Shown in pieces: positions 31,886 through 43,211 of a DNA stretch of 64,000 bases. How positions within the stretch are numbered: the first letter of the stretch is position 1; the number at the start of each line of letters is the position of its first letter. The stretch comes from Orientallactaga sibirica (taxonomy: Eukaryota > Chordata > Mammalia > Rodentia > Dipodidae), in the NCBI GenBank assembly GCA_036365145.1, contig JAEOAD010000005.1:8268501-8332500 (forward strand). The letters are read 5' to 3'. The notes under the pieces were generated by a model that saw nothing but the letters and a program-made list of their open reading frames with translations, did not search any database and was not told where the DNA came from. A program made the translations under genes and the position numbers.

Positions 31886-33149
31886 GTAGAAGCAAACATC
31901 ACTTCATATATTCTTTGAAACTAATGTATAATTTTATTATCTGTGTGATAATACTTATATGCCTAATATACTAATATTTCCTAAGAATATAATTATAAAT
32001 TGCATTTGAATATAATTGAAAGACATGTGTTTATTCATTCACTGTGATAGAGGTTTCGTTTGATTATGTTATTTACCCAAAGTGTTCTCTAAAATTCAAA
32101 TCTGCCTTCTCAAGATACCCCAACTCGGTACTGATGGGTCATGTATTTACTCTGTAGTTAGTACTATATTGTTTGAGCTTACTTCTAAACACAACAAACG
32201 TCGTAAAGTCACAAATTTAATATAACATTATTTACTCCCTCAGTGTTACCTACGTGTTTCCAATTATGTGAAGAGCCTTTGTCTGGTTAAGAAAGGAATA
32301 ATTCCTATTTAAATATTAATAAAAGAAAAGAAATGCAATTTTCATGAAGACTGTATCCCATCGTAATCTAGATTCAAGGGAATGGCTTTGGGTAGGTGTT
32401 GTATCTGCACCCCACTCAGAGAACATCATAATCTTGAATACAGAAGACCATGTAAGTGCTCATTAACTGCTCAGTTTCGAAAAATCTAAATGTGGAGTTA
32501 CTCGTAAATAGGCAAGTAAAAGGTAAAACATGGATAAGTATGTCACTTAAAAATAATGAAAGGGGAATTAGTATGAAAACCTTATTTATGTAGTTCATGT
32601 GAGTTTAAAGAGAATATATTAATACTATATTTTTAAGAATATAAGCTTTTAGAATGTGAGCATTAAAGATATGATTTTACATGTTTAAAAATTGATACAA
32701 AATTAATATTTTGTACAGCTGGAAAGGAGGATTAAAATTTCTAAATGTGTGGATAATATATTTTGTAAAATATTATGATTATCCTTCTAAGGATTCTGTG
32801 ATTTAATATTAAATTTTGAATTTATTTATCTTTTATTCTATTCATCTTAATGAAAACTAACACATAAGCTCTTAAAATATTGAAAAATTTATCTTTCTTT
32901 AAAATCTTCTGCTTTTCATTAGCCCTAGCTTCATTGGAAATCTGTGTTTACAGTCCTGTCTGTATTCAAGGAGCAACTTTCATCCCCTGGGTTTTCTTAG
33001 TCTTCCTCTGGCCTAGTCATCTTAGGGGATTTTCCTGAGGAATGAATACAGCAGTAGGAAGGCTTTCTCTTAATCACTGACCTTGAACTGTGGAATCCAT
33101 TAGAGAATGAGAGGGAGGCTTATGTGTCTGAAATGAGGCACAGCTGTCA
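31886..33149. other. Strongly AT-rich unassigned stretch
   Basis: About 1.3 kb, A/T dominated, with no recognised element and no frame above 60 codons. Confidence 0.45.
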
Positions 33150-33300
33150 TTTTCTTTAGGCTAAATTAATGAGCAGTACCGTTTAGACACCTGGGTTATA
33201 GTTCTACTCTGTAGACAACTAGCTGAGTGACATTGATCCAAGCCCACATGGGACATCATGGCCTTCATCTCTAACATTAAAGATTTGCACTAAATTATCT
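33150..33300 (+). repeat. MIR SINE
   Basis: CACCTGGGTTATAGTTCTAC, then the MIR core phrase AACTAGCTGAGTGACATTGA, then CTTCATCTCTAACATTAAAG. Order and orientation match MIR (TAGCTGTGTGACCTTGG in the consensus). Confidence 0.7.
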
Positions 33301-33965
33301 CTAAGAACCTTAAATTTTTAATGGTTTTAATTATCGATTCATTTATTTTTTTTCCATCCCCTCTTTTGTCTGTCTTGTGGGTATTGTCAGCTCTGTTTCT
33401 ATCTAAATGGCATTTAGGATAATACATCAAACTCAAATTTATTATTTTTGTTGCTTGGGAGCAAATAGCACTGAGTATGGGGACAATTGTATAGTCAGAA
33501 ACTGAATAGTCTTTATATTATTTTCTGTGGGTTTTGATTAGCAAAGATAAATTCTGGCTTGCATTTCCCGAAATTGAGTACAAAATTAATTTGCCAGAGA
33601 GACAAATGCTGTCTCAGTATGATTAGATTTTTAATACAAAATTTAAAACAGTAATTTGAAAAGTTAGACCTTTACTTATAATTTAAGTATTTAAAAAATA
33701 GAAAAAAGTTTTTTCCTTATCTCTCAGAAAGCTGTAGTCTTTTCACTTCACATATTGTTTTTAGAATTTTCCATATTACAGCATGATGGCTTTTCTCTTG
33801 ATTCTATTTAGTGACATAATGTATGGAGTACAATTTGTGACCATTTATTTCCTCCAAGCCCAGAGGATTGTCTAACTCATACTGGGGACTATAGAATGGA
33901 TGTTGAATGGAAGAATCAAAATTTACTTTATACAATAACTCAGTGACACAATCCTAATCACATTT
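33301..33965. other. Unassigned AT-rich sequence
   Basis: Nothing recognised. Confidence 0.4.
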
Positions 33966-33975
33966 AAAATATTCA

Positions 33976-34165
33976 TGGGGCTGGAGAGATGGCTTAGCAG
34001 TTAAGGTGTTTGCCTGCAAAGCCAAAGGATCCCAGTTCGATTCTCCAGAAACAATGTAAGCCAAATGCACAAGAAGGAGCATGCATCTGGAGTTCATTTG
34101 CAGTGGCTGGAGGTCCCAGTGAGCCCATTCTCTCTCTTTCTCTCTGCTTCTTTCTCTCTCTCTAA

Positions 34166-34204
<39 letters not shown>

Positions 34205-34206
34205 AT
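33976..34206 (+). repeat. tRNA-derived SINE type 1
   Basis: Full element: GGGGCTGGAGAGATGGCTTA, CAGTTCGATTCTCCAG B box region, CATTTGCAGTGGCTGGAGG, CT run, and an expanded (AATA)n tail of about ten units. Left TSD AAAATATTCA at 33966-33975; the partner is found only beyond the adjacent B1. Confidence 0.95.
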
Positions 34207-34220
34207 GGTAAAAAATAAAA

Positions 34221-34408
34221 TAAGCTGGGCATGGTAGCACACACCTTTAATTCCAGCACTTGGGAGGCAGAGGTAGGAGGATTGCCAAGAGTTCGAGGCC
34301 ACCCTGAGACTACATAGTGAATTTCAGGTCAGCCGGAGCTAGAGTGAGACCCTACCTTGGAAAACCAAAATAATAATAATAATAATAACAATAAATAAGT
34401 AATAAAAT
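34221..34408 (+). repeat. B1 SINE in the tail of a SINE
   Basis: AGCTGGGCATGGTAGCACAC, complete body, GAGTGAGACCCTACC, then AAT and AATAA repeats. It sits about 15 bases after the type 1 SINE tail, and the AAAATATTCA copy at 34409-34418 pairs with the one before the SINE. Confidence 0.95.
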
Positions 34409-34418
34409 AAAATATTCA

Positions 34419-34574
34419 CTGTGAAAATATATGTCAATAGCAACTTGATTATTTTATTTTTAGAATAATAAAATAGTGATATAAAAATGAAAATAAGTAC
34501 TTTTCAGGAAAAACTAAATATTACTGCTAATAAATAAATATTCATCAATAGAGTAAATATTAGTAATGATGAGT
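34419..34574. other. Short AT-rich spacer
   Basis: AT-rich, unassigned. Confidence 0.35.
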
Positions 34575-34785
34575 ATTACAGCTAATAACAGCTCTTTGCA
34601 AGCTCCAGGTACTACTCCATGTGAAGTAATATACAGTTCAACTTATGTTATCTTCCCACCCATTCTGGGTGCTATATATGACTGTGATCTTGATTTCATA
34701 TGTGATGAGAAGGAATCAGAAGGAGGCTAAATACTTTCTTACAGCTCCTGCTAAGCAGGGAGCCAGAATCGATCTAAGCCACTAG
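34575..34785 (-). repeat. MIR SINE
   Basis: Antisense MIR, nearly complete: GCTAATAACAGCTC, AGCTCCAGGTACTACTCCAT, GAAGGAATCAGAAGGAGGCT, TTACAGCTCCTGCTAAGCAG, GGGAGCCAGAATCGATC. Order matches the consensus read from its 3' end. Confidence 0.75.
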
Positions 34786-34882
34786 AATTATGCATTACAA
34801 TACTTATCACTAAGGTTAATTATACATTTAAAAGAAACAAGAAAATTCACACATTTCTTTAATAATTTTTTTATCTTTAAAA

Positions 34883-35122
34883 GTTGTTTAGTTTATTTAT
34901 TTATTTATATGAAAGAGAGAGAGGAGGAGAGAGAAAGAGGCAGATAGGGAGAGAGAGAGAGACAGAATGTGCAGCCAGGGCCTCCAGCCACTGCAAACGA
35001 ACTCCAGATGAATGCGCCCCCTTGTGCATCTGGCTTAAGTGGGTATTGGAGAATTGAACCTTGAACTGGGGTCCTTAGGCTTCACAGGCAAGCGCTTAAC
35101 CACTAAGCCATCTCTCCAGCCC
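34883..35122 (-). repeat. tRNA-derived SINE type 1
   Basis: TTTATTTATTTATTTATATG tail, long GA run, CAGGGCCTCCAGCCACTGCA, antisense head CTAAGCCATCTCTCCAGCCC. A duplicated TTGAACC (GAATTGAACCTTGAACTGGGG) marks the B box region. Confidence 0.95.
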
Positions 35123-36447
35123 CTGTTCTTCTCTTTTTTATGGTTTCTAATACCATGTACTGATGGCGTTTGTTGCTAGGACCACACAGATGGAAGGTCA
35201 TACTCTACACTCTTCAGAAGCCATCAGACCAGATAACACACTCCGTGTACACATTATAGTGTATGATTTGCTACTGTGAAGGGATTTACAAAACTTAATG
35301 GAAACACAGGTATACTTTGTGCTTAGGTTGCTTAAAAGATGATGAAGGTTTTTGCAAAGTGATGGACATGGCAATTAATTCTTGAACCCTTCCTCACATC
35401 CTCTTGTCTACATATACACAAACATTCAAAGTTAAGATCTGCAGATGTGGGAGGGATTTAGGCTAAGGCACAAGATGGGAAGAGAAGAGTTGTGGAGAAA
35501 CAGGAAGGGCTAAAGATCGCATGTGGCATTAACGTGGAAGAGGCACTGAGGAGGGGAAAATTATGGAAGCTAGGAAAAAGGTAGGGGAACAGAAACTATA
35601 TATTATAATGAAATTCAATTATCTGTATGTCTGCATGGTGATTTTTTTAGGAAAAAAAATAATGATTGAGGAAAAGTCTGGAAATTGGGAGGTGGAAGTG
35701 ATACCTAGAGGAAACAAAACGGCAGCATCAAACCAAGAAGCAACAGCGAAGCTGGAAACGGCCGTGGACAGAGCAGAAAGACTCTGGAGCCACCGGTGCC
35801 CCCTGATCTCGTGGTGGCCTGCTGCACAGTCCCAGCTAGTGGGCTGATGGCCGTTCTACAGTTTTATAAGGTAACTGTGGCTATGGGCTGACTGAGTATG
35901 ATGAAAAGAAGGCATGGAAACCTGAGACAGAGTGAAGTGTTCAAGGTAACACATGGTGAGCAGCTGAGTTGATGAAGCTCTGGTGAGGGAAGCTGGGAGA
36001 AAAAGAAATGAGGTAGAGTACGTTGGACTTAGTAGCATTATTATATCGAGGATAAACAGGAAGGATGGTCAAAAGGGCTCAGTTGTCTTGTCTCAACTGG
36101 CAGAGGCAGTATGGAGAAAGCACTGGGGTGGAGGAACTTGAAGAGAATAAAATATTTCCTCCCCACTTGAAAATGTTTACTTTGAGACATGCTTTAGATA
36201 ATGCCTAATAGAAAGCTGGACTTTAAGAGCTAACTTAGAGAAGAATCATTTAACAGCCGAGGAGATGTGTTTGAAAACAAGCAATGAATGCTTGGTGAGG
36301 AAAGCTCAGTGTAATTATTCTCAAATATTTTCTTGCCAGGAAGTATTAAAAATGCTGAAAATTATGCAGAACACAAAACATATTTTGCATATGGGCCAAG
36401 GAGCTTGATACTGGTCCATTACAAATTCAAAGATTGTATCATAGTTA
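35123..36447. other. Long unassigned stretch
   Basis: No recognised repeat. Part of it (35700-35850) is less AT-rich with several CpGs and a 94-codon plus frame at 35563-35847 without motifs. Possibly unique sequence. Confidence 0.4.
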
Positions 36448-36455
36448 TTAAATCA

Positions 36456-36605
36456 CTTACTTTCTTTTTGGAGGTAGGGTCTCATTGTAGCCCAGGCTGA
36501 CCTGGAATTCACTCTGTAGTCTCAGGGTGGCCTCAAACTCATGGAGATCCTCCTACCTCTGCCTCCCAAGTGCTGGGATTAAAGGCGTGCGCTACCACGC
36601 CCGGC
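36456..36605 (-). repeat. B1 SINE, antisense, short tail
   Basis: GGAGGTAGGGTCTCATTGTA to CGCTACCACGCCCGGC. TTAAATCACTTAC at 36448-36460 and TTAAATCATTGAC at 36606-36618 give an 8-bp core TSD. The poly(T) is only a few bases long. Confidence 0.93.
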
Positions 36606-36618
36606 TTAAATCATTGAC

Positions 36619-37519
36619 TTTAAAAATAATAAATCCTTGCTGTTAGTCTTGCACATGAATATAATCACTTAATTCAAACTTGAATATGAGATGAACAGCA
36701 TTGTGATACACTTTGCAAATATCTCCATTTGGCTTAGTAAAAGATGGCTAGACGAATCTACTTTCCACATGTAGAATGCTGCAATGTGCTGTTTTATTTG
36801 TATTTTAAGGAGAAAAATGTAGCTTTACACAAATTTGTGACTTGGAAAAAAACCAAAAATATCTCATTAGCTGTACAAGTATTAATGCCAAACATGATGG
36901 TGGTAGCTTCTTTTGATTCACCTAAACTATAAACTCTAGAACTATACCCATTGCTGTTCTCATTCAATTAAAAGTTACTGCATTTACCTGTTTGTGGCTT
37001 TGTGTCATTGTGAACCAGCCATTTGGGAAACATTGGTTTACATCGATATAAAGATCTTCAAATCTTTGGCATTTCACAATACCAAACTACCTCATCAAAG
37101 AAGTCTTTGAAGCATTGTGAACTATCACTTTCACCGTGGTATACAAGTTTTCAATAATTCTCATTTTCACTTAAAAACTTGAAGGTTTTCATTGACTACA
37201 TCTGTTGTCCATTGTTTGCATGATGCAATAAGCTCATTTCATTAATGTTTGAGGAAATATCTCTTCTGAAAATACTCACATATTAATAAGTATAATTTGA
37301 CATTTTTTCTTGCAAAGAAAATGTTTGGTGCCAAGGTCACAACTCATCCATTCTAGTGCTGTGAACTGACCCCGTCATATACATCACTACAACAGGAAGG
37401 CTTCAGACGTGCTTCCCTTTCTTTACAGACAGTCTTAAAGCCACCTTCACAATGGATTGGAGATTTATTCCAACTGAAGGTGCTTGTCTTTTTTTTTTTT
37501 TTTTTTTTTTTGCCACAGC
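36619..37519. other. Unassigned sequence ending in a T run
   Basis: No recognised element up to a T run at about 37490-37512. The T run may be the antisense tail of an element or part of the L1-like region on the right. Confidence 0.4.
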
Positions 37520-39095
37520 CAGGTTATATTTAAGTCCAACTTGTGACCTCCCCGCCATTGTGCATTAATACCAATGAAGGTTACAAGGACCACTGGCTCA
37601 AGTTAGTTCTTCTGTCTTGATGTCAAGGAGCTTAGAGTTTTATTCATCATTGCTTTTGCATCATACATTATATGAGCGTGGGAGCTAAGTTCTGCTAGGG
37701 ACATAACTTCACAGACCCCCGCAGTGTCTTGGTAAGCCCTGGGGGTTAGTTCATTGCTGGCTGTGATCTAACAGCAAATGGATACTGAAGACACTGAAGA
37801 GGAGGAATATAAACACCCTGACCTTGGGTGGTGTATTTGAGATGTTTCAGTGCTGAGCACTCCTCTGTCCTTCTTCTCAGCACCATGGTGCCTTCTGAGT
37901 CATCCCAAGGTTGCCACCATCTGAAAAGAGAAGCTTGTCTTACCAAAACAGAATATCATTAATATATGGGTGTGGACATTAAGAGAAGTGCTTACTGGGC
38001 AGTTTGGTGAGCATAGTATATCCATTTAGCCAGACACCAGCAGACATTACACCCCTAGGGCTCATGACTACCCCTGTCATAGGTTTTCAGTGTCAGGGTT
38101 GTATTCCCTCCCCTGGAGCGGGCCTCCAGTCCAATTAGAGAGCGGTTTGTTCCACCAACACCCCCCCTCTAAGAGACATGCCACTATTGCACTCGTTGGC
38201 TCATTTGGCCTGGCTGGCCAAATTTAAAGCTTGCAGTGTTCACTGTTGAGTACCTTCACTGGTGTTTTCTCTCTCTCCCATTGAACTGCACGCAGCATAG
38301 CTTTTTCCAGTTTTGTGTCAGCTGGTCCACATGGAGGAGGCTTTTAGCTCAGCTCCAGCAGGATTTCTCAGTGACCTTGCAGCCCAAGTATATGGAGTCT
38401 TCAGCAATAGGGTCTTACCATCTATTCCTGGTGGGAAACCAAGGGCCTCGGCAATGGCCTATAATGTTTTGGGGATATCTATGACCTCCCTGGCCAACAA
38501 CTCACTGGAAGGTATCCCCATCCTTGGCACTGAAAATTTTCTAGTAATAATCTGTGGCTTCTGAATGTTCCATTGTCTAGAAAAGTAGGTTTTCATATGA
38601 TCTATTTATATCCTCTTAGATTCTGATTAGCCCTCCCTCCACCTTTCCTTTACTCAGTCTCTTCCCCTGACTTCACTTAGGCCTTTTCACCCCTATTAAT
38701 CTGTTCTTCTACTTACATATATATAATACCATCCTATTAAGTACCCCTCTCCCTTTCTAATATCTCTAACATAACTTCCATGGCTCAAGGTCCACTGTGG
38801 AAGAGGGGGTGGACAGAATATAAGAGCCAAAGGAAGAGTAGGACTCCTTACAACATGTTCTTCCAGACACAGAATGACCTGGATATCCATGACCTCACAG
38901 TGCCTGACACTACCTACACAAGACCATCCTAATAGGAGGAAAAGATGATGACATCAAAGTTAAAAGAGAGACTGATGGAGGGGGGAAGGGGATATGATGG
39001 AGAGTGGAGTGTCAAAGGGGAAAGTGGGGGGAGGGAAGGAAGTACCATGGGATATTGTCTACAATTAAGGGTGTTGTTAATAAAAAAAAATTCAT
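37520..39095 (+). repeat. L1-like 3' region with G-rich tract and poly(A)
   Basis: About 1.6 kb that I recall as a dispersed rodent L1-lineage 3' segment: GTGGACATTAAGAGAAGTGC, CCTGGAGCGGGCCTCCAGTC, GTGACCTTGCAGCCCAAG. The end is diagnostic of L1: a G-rich polypurine tract at 38975-39045 (GGAGGGGGGAAGGGG and GTGGGGGGAGGGAAGG), then ACCATGGGATATTG and TAATAAAAAAAA. Small frames within it are not genes. Left boundary uncertain. Confidence 0.65.
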
Positions 39096-39263
39096 ACAGA
39101 AAGAATACAAACACTAAAGTTAGAGTAAACATCCCACTGTACATCTTAACAACTGTGTTTCCTAAGATGCATATCTTAAATAATAATATGAAAAGTGCAG
39201 ATGAGTATGGAATATGTGTGTAGTGAATTTATACCAGGCATTTGGTTTCCAGCAACTTCTTTA
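39096..39263. other. Short unassigned spacer
   Basis: AT-rich, nothing recognised. Confidence 0.3.
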
Positions 39264-39502
39264 TTTTGTATTTTTTTTAATGAGAGCAAGAGAGAGAGAG
39301 AGAGAGAGAGAGAATTGGTATACCAGGAACTCCAACTGCCACTGCAACTGGATTCCATATGCATGGGCCACCTTGTGTGCATGTGTGACCTTGAACACTT
39401 GCATCACCTTCTGCGCCTGGCTTATGTGGGATCTGGAGAATTGAACATGTATCTTTAGGCTTTGCAGACAAGCACCTTACTGCTAAGTCATCTCTTCAGC
39501 CC
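39264..39502 (-). repeat. tRNA-derived SINE, intermediate form
   Basis: Type 1 outer parts plus a retained central segment (GCATGTGTGACCTTGAACAC to CATCACCTTCTGCG). Antisense head CTAAGTCATCTCTTCAGCCC. Same intermediate structure as the copy at 6590. Confidence 0.92.
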
Positions 39503-39866
39503 ACGCCTTCTTGTTTATGATGACAAAATCCTCCAGTTATGTACAACTTCTTCCAGTGCAGTGACTGGCTCTGGACCTTAACTTTCCCATTTGGTCAACC
39601 TTCCTTTTAACCTGAAAAAATGGTATTTAAATTATCCTTTACCAATCAAGTAAATGATGCTAGATTTTGACTCTACAGTTGATGACGAGGGAAAGTAACT
39701 GCAGAGTTCACTCTAGGAGAGCAGACGTGTGATGCAGCTGCAGGGTTGAGCTCCTGAAACAGAAGTTCAGGACTAAAGTTCGGATATGGGTAACATTCTC
39801 AAAAGGAAAACCATCCTCCTGAAGCTACAGTTGATGTTGTACACATGGTTTTTAGATTCTGACACC
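39503..39866. other. Unassigned sequence
   Basis: Nothing recognised. Confidence 0.35.
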
Positions 39867-39890
39867 ATACACACACACACACACACACAT
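39867..39890. repeat. (CA)n microsatellite, short
   Basis: About 11 CA units directly before an L1-like 3' end fragment. Confidence 0.85.
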
Positions 39891-39894
39891 TTGT

Positions 39895-40020
39895 ATGGAC
39901 ACATCATGTGTTGGTACCATCATTTCCGTCCTCCAAGCTCCATTCCACTGAGGGTCCTCCTCGATGGGATTGCTTGTATTCCCTCCCCATGATCCCATGG
40001 GTTATAAGTTCTGAGAGCAG
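39895..40020 (-). repeat. L1-like 3' end fragment
   Basis: GGACACATCATGTGTTGGTA, CATTCCACTGAGGGTCCTCC, GATGGGATTGC and CCCATGGGTTATAAG parallel 47997-48120 in the same order. The next bases lose similarity, so it is a short 3' piece. Confidence 0.6.
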
Positions 40021-40962
40021 GCAGACACTGCAGCAGATGTGTCTTAGAGAGTTCCACTCAGAGATTTTGGGTTTGTTCCTGGAGCTCCCTCTTTGACTGG
40101 GCCCACCAGCTTACCCTAGTCATTCTAAAACTAACTGTTTTTAAACAGTGTTCCTGACTGCTATCTACAAGTAAGTTAGTGGGGAATAGAATATCTCCTA
40201 CTGGTGAACTTACGTGAATTAAGCAATGAAAATGATCTGTAAATAAATTACATTGGTGTGTGTTTGAATACCTAAGAACAAGCCCTATGCTCCATTGCTT
40301 CTTTGTATTCTGTCACCTGCTTCTTCCCAAGCAAATGGCAAAACAGGGACGATCAATGGTGCAGGGGCTGAACACAAAATCCTAAGTACAGGAAACATCC
40401 ACGTGGCCCCACACAGACTCGCAGAACTTAATTTATCTGGAGGATCCATAGATATAGTAACTAAATGTCACAGTAAGCGATGAAAATAGCGAATGACTCA
40501 AAAGCAAAATGTTAATTCCTTAGTTTATGCACAAAAAGAAAAGTACACTTAATTCCCACTGGGTAGGAATAAGTGTGTCCTGCCTACTGTAAATACAAGA
40601 ATATTCAGGAAATTGACCAGAGAAAATGAAGTTAATGAAACCAATGATGGGGAGATTAAGGTAAGTGCTCACACATGGAAGGAACCCTCCCCATCTGACC
40701 GTAGTAAGCTCGTCTATTTATGGGTCTTCCTGAGGCTCAGACTTTGTCAGTGGATGTATCTATTCCCCCCATGCACATATAACATTTTATTTATATTCTT
40801 GGCTTTTGGCCTTTAAACAACTTGAACAATCTGTTATACAAAAATTTGCATGCAATTATTATAACATACTTTTCACAGACTGTTTTGATCTGTACTTTAA
40901 TGGCTACTACAACATTCCACTATTTCATGTAGAAATTAAATCTTCTCCTAATAGTAAATATT
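40021..40962. other. Unassigned sequence
   Basis: No recognised element; mixed composition. Confidence 0.4.
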
Positions 40963-41165
40963 TTTAAATTTTTTATTAATTAATTAAATTAATTTAAGGG
41001 GAGACAGATAGAGAGAGAATGGGTGTGCCAGGGCCTCTAGTCTCTGTAAATGAACTCCAGATGTATGTACCACCTTGTCCATCTGCTTAGGTGGGTCCTG
41101 GGGATCAAACCTGGGTCCTTTGCTTTAGAAGCAAGCTTCTTAACTGCTAATCTGTCTCTCTAGCC
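40963..41165 (-). repeat. tRNA-derived SINE type 1, diverged
   Basis: (TTAA)n-like tail, short GA run, CAGGGCCTCTAGTCTCTGTA, CCTGGGGATCAAACCTGGG, and head CTAATCTGTCTCTCTAGCC. Several substitutions; no clear TSD. Confidence 0.88.
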
Positions 41166-42099
41166 AAGCAAGGTTTTTATAAGACGTTTTTCTGGCTTCC
41201 TTCCTGCCTATAGATCCCCCAAAGGACCCGAGGAGAACCTAGAAAGAACCTGGCATAGCTTCCACTTGTAAGTCTGTACACATGTGAACGCTCTGGATCA
41301 TGTCTGCCTGGAAGAATTTTTATGACTAAAATAGAGATGGTGTATAATATTTTGTCTTAGTAATTTATGAAAATCAAGGAGTGGTAAAGCAATAAAAATG
41401 CTGATGGAGATGAAATAAAATTCACTCACAAACTCATTTCAATTGAAAACAACTTGGAAGTTATGAAATGTGAAAATGCATGTAGTTTTAACCTCAGTGA
41501 GATGAAGAATAGATTAAACTAAGGAACAGTTTTATATGCCAAGAACATGTAGCAAATTAAAGAATATGTTCAAAATCCTGGAACTATTTTGGCAATGCCT
41601 GGGTATTAAATTCAGGTGTGAGTAGAGTCTTAATGGGATTTTTGCTTTTTGAAGAAGAAAAGCAAACATACTCATAACCCAAAATTCTTTCTGGAATTTT
41701 GAACTTTCAAGTTAGTTCCTGTTTCAAGGAATAAGTCATGTCGAAGAACAAACACTATGTGGAGCTGCTGTCTACTTCTCTTGTATAGCCACTTTCTTCA
41801 GAGCAGGTCACTCTGCCTTATGTTGCAGAAGCTCTACCTCATATATATCCTCTTCAGAATCTAACAAATACTTGTTACATGGATTTCATTTAATTAAATG
41901 AGTGAAATAATTTTATAAATGTCATATGTTTTGAAAAGATTAGATACCAGATAAATAATTTAATTTTTTTTCTTTCAAAGCATGAAACAAAGCATTTTGA
42001 GTGTCTTGTCCTGCAGCTGGCACCCTGGATGACTGTTGTAAAGATACCTGGTGACACAGCACACATTGGAGGGAAGGACTTTAGATTGGGACTACTGGG
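41166..42099. other. Unassigned AT-rich sequence
   Basis: No recognised repeat or gene. Confidence 0.4.
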
Positions 42100-42220
42100 T
42101 ATTAAGCCAGAGGGCTGAGCACCAGTTATACTCCTGATCTCCTATGCATTGGATATTTTACATGACACCTCTGAGCCACCGTTTCTCAGATTATAAAATG
42201 TGAGCCGGGAGAAGGTCTGC
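42100..42220 (+). repeat. MIR SINE fragment
   Basis: Contains CACCTCTGAGCCACCGTTTC and TCAGATTATAAAATGTGAGC, matching the MIR stretch CTCTGAGCCTCAGTTTCCTC followed by ATCTGTAAAATG. The upstream part is decayed. Confidence 0.55.
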
Positions 42221-42912
42221 AGCAGAGACTGGGACACTTCCTTGCCATGTCAGTTTATTCAAATTTAGAGACTCATGTTCATAAATTATATTCATGTTTA
42301 GTAGTGACTATTTTGTGATTCAACAATGGCAATTTAGAAGGAATGCGTGAATTTGATGACAGCAGAGCAGAGGTTTATATCTAACGACAGTGTAAATTTC
42401 CCTGTGCTCAAATTCAGTGCTAGTCTTGATATTCAGAGGTGGTCCACTTGAAACATTCTGTCATATCTCTTTTGGCAGTTCTTTGCCAAGTTATGAACAC
42501 TTTCTTTCAAAATACATCAACTTTTACTTGTATCATTGTCCCCATTTGTGTGACATGAAGATACTAGTGCACAAACTGACTTTTGTCCCGTTCTGTCTGC
42601 TGTGATAGAAACAGTTGCACATTAAAACTCTCAGTTATGTCATTGGTTTATTACTTTCCGTGTTTGCTCCTCTGTTTCCTTTAGGTTTTGTGCCACAGCT
42701 TGCTCTTGTGGTAAACAAATACTTTTGCATCTGCAACCCGTGCCTCCCCCTTCCACCTTTGATTGTCTGTGCTATTATTTCTACATCACCAAGGTTCTGC
42801 AACTTCAGTCTTTCCCAGTTGCTAATTTATTGGATCAGTATAGAGACTTAGGCATAGAAGATTCCCCCAATGTTAGACATTTCTCACTGTACTTCTCATT
42901 GGATACAACTTT
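42221..42912. other. Unassigned sequence
   Basis: Pyrimidine-rich on the plus strand from about 42600. No recognised element. Confidence 0.4.
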
Positions 42913-42926
42913 ACATTTTGCAATTT

Positions 42927-43197
42927 ATTTTTTTTTTTTTTTTTTTTTTTTTGGAGAGAGAGCGAGAGACAGAGAGAGAGGGAGAGGGATAGGAAGACAG
43001 ATAGAGGTGGACATGCCAGCAGCCTCTCAGCTGTTGCAAACGAAATCCAGATGCGTGCACCCCCTTGTGGTTAAGTGCGGCATTGCACCCTTGTGTCACT
43101 TTGCATCTGGCTGAACATGGGACCTGGAGATTGGAACTGCTGGCATTCTTAGGCTTAGCAGGCAGGCGCCTTAACCACTAAGCCATCTCTCCAGTGC
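42927..43197 (-). repeat. tRNA-derived SINE type 2
   Basis: Poly(T) of about 24, GA run, CAGCAGCCTCTCAGCTGTTG, full central segment TTAAGTGCGGCATTGCACCC, TTGGAACTGCTGGCATTC (a likely collapsed remnant of the B-box duplication), antisense head CTAAGCCATCTCTCCAG. TSD ACATTTTGCAATTT, 14 bp and perfect, at 42913-42926 and 43198-43211. Confidence 0.97.
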
Positions 43198-43211
43198 ACA
43201 TTTTGCAATTT

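Noticed and set aside
37746..38564. Several 66-83 codon frames as exons
   Set aside because: They lie within the L1-like 3' region and overlap in different frames.
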